Assembly (NCBI RefSeq): GCF_018343535.1
Contig: NZ_JAGYPF010000004.1
Coordinates: forward strand, 703,666-767,665
Source: Neobacillus rhizophilus
GTDB taxonomy: Bacteria; Bacillota; Bacilli; Bacillales; Cytobacillaceae
Direction of reading: 5' to 3'
DNA length: 64,000 bases
The notes under the pieces were generated by a model, which saw nothing but the letters and a program-made list of their open reading frames with translations, was not told where the DNA came from and searched no databases. The translations under genes were made by a program, and so were the position numbers. Shown here one piece after another: positions 59,414-64,000 of this stretch (position 1 is its first letter; every line of letters begins with the position of its first letter).

Positions 59414-60384
59414 TGGTAATGGTATATGAACCAACAATTTTATTCTGCACGATTTTATTTGCAGCAATTGTATTAGATTTATTGATTGGTGATCCTAGGT
59501 GGCTTCCGCATCCTGTTGTACTAATGGGGAAATTAATCACATTTTTAGAAAAGAGCTGGAATAGAGGAGAAGGTAGAGTCTGGAAAGGGATTTGCCTTAC
59601 CGCAACAGTCGTTCTAGTCGTTTTTTTCCTTTCCTTATTTCTCGTCTTTGTCGCCTATCAATTACATCCAGTTGTTGGTGTTTTTGCACAGATCTATCTT
59701 ATTTCCACTACGATTGCGATAAAAGGTCTTTCGTCTGCCGCAAAAGAAGTCCTAGTTCCTTTAGTGAATGGGAATATAGTAGAAGCAAGATTAAAGCTTA
59801 GTATGATCGTAGGTCGCGATACGGAAAGCTTACCGGAAAGTGAAATTGTTAGAGGAACTGTTGAGACTGTTGCTGAGAATACAGTCGATGGCATAACAGC
59901 GCCATTATTTTGGGCAATCATCGGAGGAGCACCACTTGCTATGGTGTACCGCGCCATCAATACGTTAGATTCTATGGTTGGACATAAAGATGAGCGATTC
60001 AAGCAATTTGGATGGGCATCAGCCAAGTTTGACGATCTAGTAAACTGGATTCCCGCGAGATTAACAGCACTTTCGATGTGGCTTGCAGCTTTTTTTATAA
60101 AAGGATCTAAAAAGAGAAATGGATGGAACATAACGTGGAGGGATGCAAGAAAACACCCCAGTCCAAATAGTGGCTGGTCAGAGGCAATGGCAGCGGGGTT
60201 AATCGGAATTCGGCTTGGTGGAATCAATTACTATCGGGGAAGAAAGTCAGTTCGTGCACAAATGGGAGATCCTTTAAGGAATTTGGTGTGCTCCGACATC
60301 GAAAAAGCCATTCGTTTTATGCATGGAGGATGGATTGTATTTTTCCTGATTGGTGTATGCTTGCTCCTGTTAGTTAGATCGTAA
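59410..60384 (+). CDS. cbiB: Adenosylcobinamide-phosphate synthase
   Basis: 324 residues, membrane protein with about five helices. Joins aminopropanol phosphate to adenosylcobyric acid. Landmarks: LDLLIGDPRWLPHPVVLMGK near the start, VETVAENTVDGITAPLFWAI, VYRAINTLDSMVGHKDERFK, and WRDARKHPSPNSGWSEAMAA. Overlaps cobQ by 4 nt. Called CobD in some organisms; the aminotransferase-like CobD is the next gene here. Confidence 0.95.
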   Translation: MMVMVYEPTILFCTILFAAIVLDLLIGDPRWLPHPVVLMGKLITFLEKSWNRGEGRVWKGICLTATVVLVVFFLSLFLVFVAYQLHPVVGVFAQIYLISTTIAIKGLSSAAKEVLVPLVNGNIVEARLKLSMIVGRDTESLPESEIVRGTVETVAENTVDGITAPLFWAIIGGAPLAMVYRAINTLDSMVGHKDERFKQFGWASAKFDDLVNWIPARLTALSMWLAAFFIKGSKKRNGWNITWRDARKHPSPNSGWSEAMAAGLIGIRLGGINYYRGRKSVRAQMGDPLRNLVCSDIEKAIRFMHGGWIVFFLIGVCLLLLVRS

Positions 60385-60394
60385 ATGAGGTGAA

Positions 60395-61483
60395 ATGATG
60401 AAATGGCCAAATCATGGCGGACAACCTGAAACAATAAAAAAACTCTTCCATATTGAAGGAGATAAAGCATTACTCGATTTTAGCGCAAACTTAAACCCTT
60501 TTGGACCTCCTTCCTGGTTGCAAGATGCATTACAAGAACATTATAAGACGATCACACGTTATCCAGAGCCAACATATTCGAATAGTAGCGCTTCGGTAGC
60601 AGAGCATGAAGGTATAGACCAAGACAAGATCCTATTAACCAATGGGGGAGCAGAGGCCATTTTTTTAGTAGCAAAATATTTCGAAAAAGGGAAAGCGCTC
60701 ATTGCTCACCCTACCTTCCTGGAATATGAACGAGCCTGTCATCATTACCATATTGATGTGGAAGATATTTTAGTAGGTCATGAAAGTGGATTTACATTAC
60801 CAGTCCAATTGATTCAACAAAAGTTTATCAAAAAAGATGTTCTGTTTCTTTGCCGCCCTAATAACCCAACTGGAACTGTCATAGCTGAAAAAGATTTGAA
60901 GCTATTGTTAGAAGTAGGGAAAAAAACGGGTACATATGTAGTAGTGGATGAAGCCTTTGTCGATTTTCTACCGATTTCCATTCCTACACTTACTCCATGG
61001 TTATCGTCCTACCCAAATTTAATATTATTACGTTCTTTAACAAAAATGTATACCATCCCTGGGCTGAGAATCGGATATATAATTGCCCATCCAACTATCA
61101 TAAATGTTTTGAAAAACGAACAAATTCCTTGGAGTATTAACTCTTTAGTAGATGCTTTAATTCCGAGATTACTTGAAGATCGTAGTTTTGTTGACAAAAC
61201 AAGAGCATGGCTGCAAGAGGAATCTAGAAATGTGTTTAAGAGATTAACTTCATTAGGATTTTACCTTTCCCCATCACAAGTAAACTTTTATCTTTTGCGA
61301 GATCAGAAACAGCCGCAACGAACTAACGAGCTTTATTCCTTTTTATTGGAGCACGGAATCCTTACGCGGCACACTCACAACTTTAAAGGACTAAATGGTG
61401 AGTTCTTACGAATTGCCATACGTTCAAACTTTGAAAATGAACAGTTACTAGCTGCGCTTCAAAAGTGGAGAAATGAGTCATGA
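60395..61483 (+). CDS. cobD: Threonine-phosphate decarboxylase
   Basis: 362 residues. PLP enzyme producing aminopropanol phosphate for CbiB. Aminotransferase fold: LLDFSANLNPFGPPSWLQDA, ILLTNGGAEAIFLVAKYFEK, FLCRPNNPTGTVIAEKDLKL, VVDEAFVDFLP and PLP Lys in ILLRSLTKMYTIPGLRIGYI. It resembles HisC, but the surrounding genes and the start WPNHGGQPETIKKLF identify CobD. ATGA overlap with cobU. Confidence 0.93.
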   Translation: MMKWPNHGGQPETIKKLFHIEGDKALLDFSANLNPFGPPSWLQDALQEHYKTITRYPEPTYSNSSASVAEHEGIDQDKILLTNGGAEAIFLVAKYFEKGKALIAHPTFLEYERACHHYHIDVEDILVGHESGFTLPVQLIQQKFIKKDVLFLCRPNNPTGTVIAEKDLKLLLEVGKKTGTYVVVDEAFVDFLPISIPTLTPWLSSYPNLILLRSLTKMYTIPGLRIGYIIAHPTIINVLKNEQIPWSINSLVDALIPRLLEDRSFVDKTRAWLQEESRNVFKRLTSLGFYLSPSQVNFYLLRDQKQPQRTNELYSFLLEHGILTRHTHNFKGLNGEFLRIAIRSNFENEQLLAALQKWRNES

Positions 61484-62028
61484 TTCTCTTTATTTCAGGT
61501 GGTGCCAGGTCGGGGAAAAGTCATTTTGCAGAGCAAACGGCTCTTTCGTTTTTTCATAAATTGAAGGAGAAACATCAAAGAAGTTCTCTTTATTACATTG
61601 CGACAGCTAAAAAAAGTGATGATGAAATGGAAGAAAGGATTCGATTCCATCAGCAAGATCGAGGGAAGGAGTGGCAAACGGTTGAAGAGTCCTTTCACCT
61701 TGAACCGATTCTGTCACAATTTAAAAAAGGTGATGTTATTTTAATAGACTGTTTAACCATATGGTTAAGTAATGTCATGTTCGAGCTTGAACATAGAATG
61801 GAAAGGATAGAAAACAGTGTAAATCGCTGGTTATATCTTGCACATGAAAAGCAATTTCACCTTCTCATTGTTTCGAATGATGTGAATGAAGGGATTCCTT
61901 CCACTGATGAAGCTGTACAAAGATATATGTATACCTTACAGCGTCTCCATCAAACGATTGTGCAGCAATCAGACATTGCTGCCCAGGTCCAAGCAGGGAT
62001 TCCAATGTATTGGAAGGGAGAAATTTGA
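61480..62028 (+). CDS. cobU: Adenosylcobinamide kinase/guanylyltransferase
   Basis: 182 residues. Phosphorylates adenosylcobinamide and adds GMP. P-loop FISGGARSGKSHFAEQTA (residues 4-21) is intact, IATAKKSDDEMEERIRFHQQ has the guanylate-accepting His region, and DRGKEWQTVEE and LIDCLTIWLSNVMFE follow. The usual SNEVGxGIVP motif is altered to SNDVNEGIPSTDEAV. A second, truncated CobU-like protein is encoded at the end of the operon and keeps that motif. Confidence 0.92.
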   Translation: MILFISGGARSGKSHFAEQTALSFFHKLKEKHQRSSLYYIATAKKSDDEMEERIRFHQQDRGKEWQTVEESFHLEPILSQFKKGDVILIDCLTIWLSNVMFELEHRMERIENSVNRWLYLAHEKQFHLLIVSNDVNEGIPSTDEAVQRYMYTLQRLHQTIVQQSDIAAQVQAGIPMYWKGEI

Positions 62029-62786
62029 TGAAGCAAATGTTCTTTGGATTTATACTTGCGGTTCAATTTCTAACACGAATTCCTCTATCCTTTGAATGTC
62101 CATGGACCAAACAGACAAGTAGATGGGCATTAAGGAGTTATCCGTTTGTCGGTGCATTGCTGGGGTCTATCATCACGATCATTTTATACATATTTCAGTT
62201 TTATCTTCCTATACCTATCATGACATTGCTCATTGTTTCTTTATGGGTATATCTCACTGGAGGGTTACACTTAGATGGTTGGATGGATGTAGCAGATGCA
62301 GTAGGTTCAAATGCTCCCCTAGAGAGAAAATGGGAGATCATGAAAGACCCACATGTAGGAAGCTTTGGTATCATTTCACTTCTTTTTTTACTAGCATGGA
62401 AATCATTATTGATTTATTCGTTGATTGAATCTGGTTTCCCCCTGTATTCTATTCTTTTTATCATGGCGTTTTCACGGTTAGGAGCCGTTGTTTTAATGAT
62501 TTATCTACCTACCGCTAAACAACATGGCTTAGCATGGGAGTGGAAGAAAAACGTAAATCGGCTTGATAGTTTGTATGCAGTAATCCCTGTATGTGTACTT
62601 TTATTCTTCTTTCACGACTTTCTATATTTACTTCCAGCATACCTTGTATTTATTGGCTTATTTGGAGCTTGGATTAAACATACTTTTAAGGGGACGAATG
62701 GAGATTTATTAGGTACAGCGATTGAAGGAGGCGAATTATGGGGACTTGTGATCACATGGATGTATATCTCGTTCGTCATGGGATAA
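62028..62786 (+). CDS. cobS: Adenosylcobinamide-GDP ribazoletransferase (cobalamin synthase)
   Basis: 252 residues with about six membrane helices. Final assembly enzyme joining the lower-ligand nucleotide. Motifs: FGFILAVQFLTRIPLSFECP, GGLHLDGWMDVADAVGSNAP and the MKDPHVGSFGIISLLFLLAW stretch. ATG overlaps the cobU stop (TGATG). The end overlaps the next gene by 49 nt. Confidence 0.95.
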   Translation: MKQMFFGFILAVQFLTRIPLSFECPWTKQTSRWALRSYPFVGALLGSIITIILYIFQFYLPIPIMTLLIVSLWVYLTGGLHLDGWMDVADAVGSNAPLERKWEIMKDPHVGSFGIISLLFLLAWKSLLIYSLIESGFPLYSILFIMAFSRLGAVVLMIYLPTAKQHGLAWEWKKNVNRLDSLYAVIPVCVLLFFFHDFLYLLPAYLVFIGLFGAWIKHTFKGTNGDLLGTAIEGGELWGLVITWMYISFVMG

Positions 62787-63373
62787 CAAATTGGAATAAG
62801 GAGAAAAGGTATTTAGGCCATTCTGACATCGGTGTAATAAAAAGCGAACTCTCTCAGTTGAATAATCTACAAAAAGTGTTATCGAGATTAAACTTTGACC
62901 ATGTATTTACTAGTGATTTACTACGTTGTCAGGAGACCTTAGCATATTTAAGCATTCCCTCACAGGTTTCAATAGATTGTAGATTAAGAGAAATTAATTT
63001 TGGAGACTGGGAAGGAAAGACGTATGACGAGCTAAAGAATCAGATAGCTTATCGGAACTGGCTGGAGAATTGGGAGGTCTATTCCATACCGAATGGAGAG
63101 TCAGCTGATGTATTCCAATCTAGAATTGATTCCTTTTTTTATGAGTTATTTCAGCAAGCGATTGAAACTAGCCCTGGCAATAAAAAGAAAATTCTTGTTA
63201 TGACCCATGGAGGTGTCATACGCTACCTTGTTTCAAAATATGTATCCTCCAGGTCTTTTTGGGATCTTACTATTTCACATGGACATGGTATTCGATTAAC
63301 ATTTGAGCATCAGAAGGGGGAATGGGTATGCAGCTCGTTATTGGCGGTGCCTTTTCAGGAAAAAGAAAAGTAG
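62738..63373 (+). CDS. cobC: Alpha-ribazole phosphatase, histidine phosphatase family
   Basis: 211 residues. Removes phosphate from alpha-ribazole-5'-phosphate or adenosylcobalamin phosphate. RHG motif VYLVRHGITNWNKEKRYLGH with the phosphorylated His; second half has REINFGDWEGKTYDEL and the second His in VMTHGGVIRYLVSKYV. ATG 62738 has GGAGG about 6 nt upstream, inside cobS; ATG 62756 (MDVYLVRHG) is the shorter alternative. Overlaps the next gene by 46 nt. Confidence 0.9.
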   Translation: MGTCDHMDVYLVRHGITNWNKEKRYLGHSDIGVIKSELSQLNNLQKVLSRLNFDHVFTSDLLRCQETLAYLSIPSQVSIDCRLREINFGDWEGKTYDELKNQIAYRNWLENWEVYSIPNGESADVFQSRIDSFFYELFQQAIETSPGNKKKILVMTHGGVIRYLVSKYVSSRSFWDLTISHGHGIRLTFEHQKGEWVCSSLLAVPFQEKEK

Positions 63374-63756
63374 TAAAAGCAAATAATGGAACATTCAGCT
63401 GGGTATCTGCCTATGAAGGAGATAGGGTGGGAGATTGGGAAGCAAAATGGGAGAATGGTTCAACGTTAGTAATGGAGGGCTGGGAAAAATGGATTGCGTC
63501 TGAGCTTCAGAATGATGAAAACAATGACGAGATTCGAAGGGGATTTAAAACCATATTTAAGACCCTCCTTAAGGAGGAGAAAAATAGAAACAACAGAATA
63601 GTCCTTATCATGTTAGAGGTTGGGAAGGGGATTGTTCCTTTGCACAAGGATGAAAGAAGACTAAGGGATCTAGCTGGGTGGATCGCACAGGATGCAGTAA
63701 GTGTTTCAGATGAAGTGGATTTTGTATGGAATGGGTTATCAAAGAGACTCAAATAG
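63328..63756 (+). CDS. CobU-like protein with altered P-loop (short paralogue)
   Basis: 142 residues from ATG 63328, better spaced to AGGGGGG than ATG 63322. It begins MQLVIGGAFSGKRKVVKANN, a P-loop in which the final Ser/Thr is Arg13. The C-terminal half has LIMLEVGKGIVPLHKDERRL, RDLAGWIAQDAVSVSDEVDF and VWNGLSKRLK, matching the C-terminus of CobU (EVGxGIVP...RxxRDLAG..NQ). The middle part with the His and nucleotide-contact region is missing or changed. It is complementary to the cobU at 61480, which has a good P-loop but a poor EVGxGIVP motif. Possible accessory or second subunit. Confidence 0.8.
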   Translation: MQLVIGGAFSGKRKVVKANNGTFSWVSAYEGDRVGDWEAKWENGSTLVMEGWEKWIASELQNDENNDEIRRGFKTIFKTLLKEEKNRNNRIVLIMLEVGKGIVPLHKDERRLRDLAGWIAQDAVSVSDEVDFVWNGLSKRLK

Positions 63757-63802
63757 TTTTACGCTGAGTTTAAATTATTAATAAGGAATCTAACCGAAAA
63801 AA

Positions 63803-63840
63803 ATAACCCACCCTTGAGTTGACGGCTCGGGTGGATTATC
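63803..63840. terminator. Terminator-like hairpin at the end of the cobalamin operon
   Basis: ATAACCCACCC (63803-63813) pairs with GGGTGGATTAT (63829-63839). The A7 run upstream gives T7 on the minus strand, so it best stops a leftward transcript from beyond the window, but may end the operon too. Confidence 0.65.
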
Positions 63841-64000
63841 CTACCTATATGCCGATCCCATAGTGAGGGAACCGTCTATTGCTGGACCGGACATGTTACC
63901 GCATGATTGGTCTTTTTTAATTTATTCAATACTTAATTATATAATAATAAAAAAATGAAACATTTTATTATATTTCATATCTTTTCAATATTATGGATGA
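63841..64000. other. Right edge, nothing recognised
   Basis: A GC-richer patch at 63841-63910 precedes AT-rich sequence. The minus strand contains a 17-codon frame starting MSGPAIDGSLTMGSAYR, too short and without a ribosome site to call. Confidence 0.3.

Noticed and set aside
63841..63910. Small minus-strand peptide or RNA at the right edge
   Set aside because: 17 codons, no ribosome site, no recognisable structure beyond the terminator hairpin.
1..64000. CRISPR arrays, tRNA/rRNA genes, prophage genes, toxin-antitoxin pairs
   Set aside because: No spaced direct-repeat arrays, tRNA-like cloverleaf ends, structural phage proteins or recognisable toxin-antitoxin pairs were seen.

Overview
The window is low-GC Firmicute DNA, most likely from a soil Bacillaceae (Bacillus/Neobacillus type). 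Supporting signs are strong AGGAGG-type ribosome binding sites, TTG/GTG starts, Rho-independent terminators after most units, a T-box leader, an HxlR-controlled ribulose monophosphate pair, YfmQ, YitT and DUF2164 proteins, and a cobalamin riboswitch in front of a compact B12 operon. No rRNA, tRNA, CRISPR array, prophage or replication origin was seen.

Left part (1-16.7 kb): accessory and decaying. It holds the 5' part of a DUF422 carotenoid gene, a GC-rich block (about 700-3140) with a three-repeat DUF6223 membrane protein and an OmpR/HisKA two-component pair, then a deleted FAD-monooxygenase, a GNAT acetyltransferase, and an alpha/beta hydrolase with its TetR regulator and a palindromic operator. 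Next come two unknown genes, a group II intron with its reverse transcriptase sitting just behind a terminator, a VOC protein, a PadR-DUF1048 drug-efflux operon whose later genes are broken, a GMC oxidoreductase, an IS110 transposase remnant beside a 313-bp inverted-repeat-bounded non-coding element, and a secreted isochorismatase-like hydrolase.

Middle part (17-50 kb): small metabolic units. A thiamine-diphosphate enzyme and an aldehyde dehydrogenase follow a broken FMN glutamate-synthase-like gene. A T-box leader with a probable tyrosine specifier (UAC) precedes phenylalanine hydroxylase and GTP cyclohydrolase I, which fits: the enzyme makes tyrosine and folE can supply its pterin. Then come YitT, a cytosolic BtuF-like protein, DUF1259, a lone molybdenum hydroxylase large subunit, aldo/keto reductases, an aromatic-acid exporter, a MocR regulator, ArsR plus two luciferase-like monooxygenases, two SDRs, hxlA-hxlB with divergent hxlR, a BenE transporter behind a symmetric array of four operator-like repeats, an arginine/lysine-type decarboxylase and a divergent acyl-CoA dehydrogenase. 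From 24.6 to 33.3 kb nearly every gap carries degenerate copies of one hairpin repeat.

Right part (51-64 kb): an adenosylcobalamin riboswitch and terminator control a tightly packed, mostly overlapping 13-gene operon. It encodes B12 uptake (btuFCD) and the late pathway (cbiA, cobT, cobO, cobQ, cbiB, cobD, cobU, cobS, cobC), ending with a short, altered second CobU. Corrin-ring genes are absent here.

At least ten gene remnants occur in the first 48 kb and none in the cobalamin operon, so the left three quarters looks like a region of turnover.
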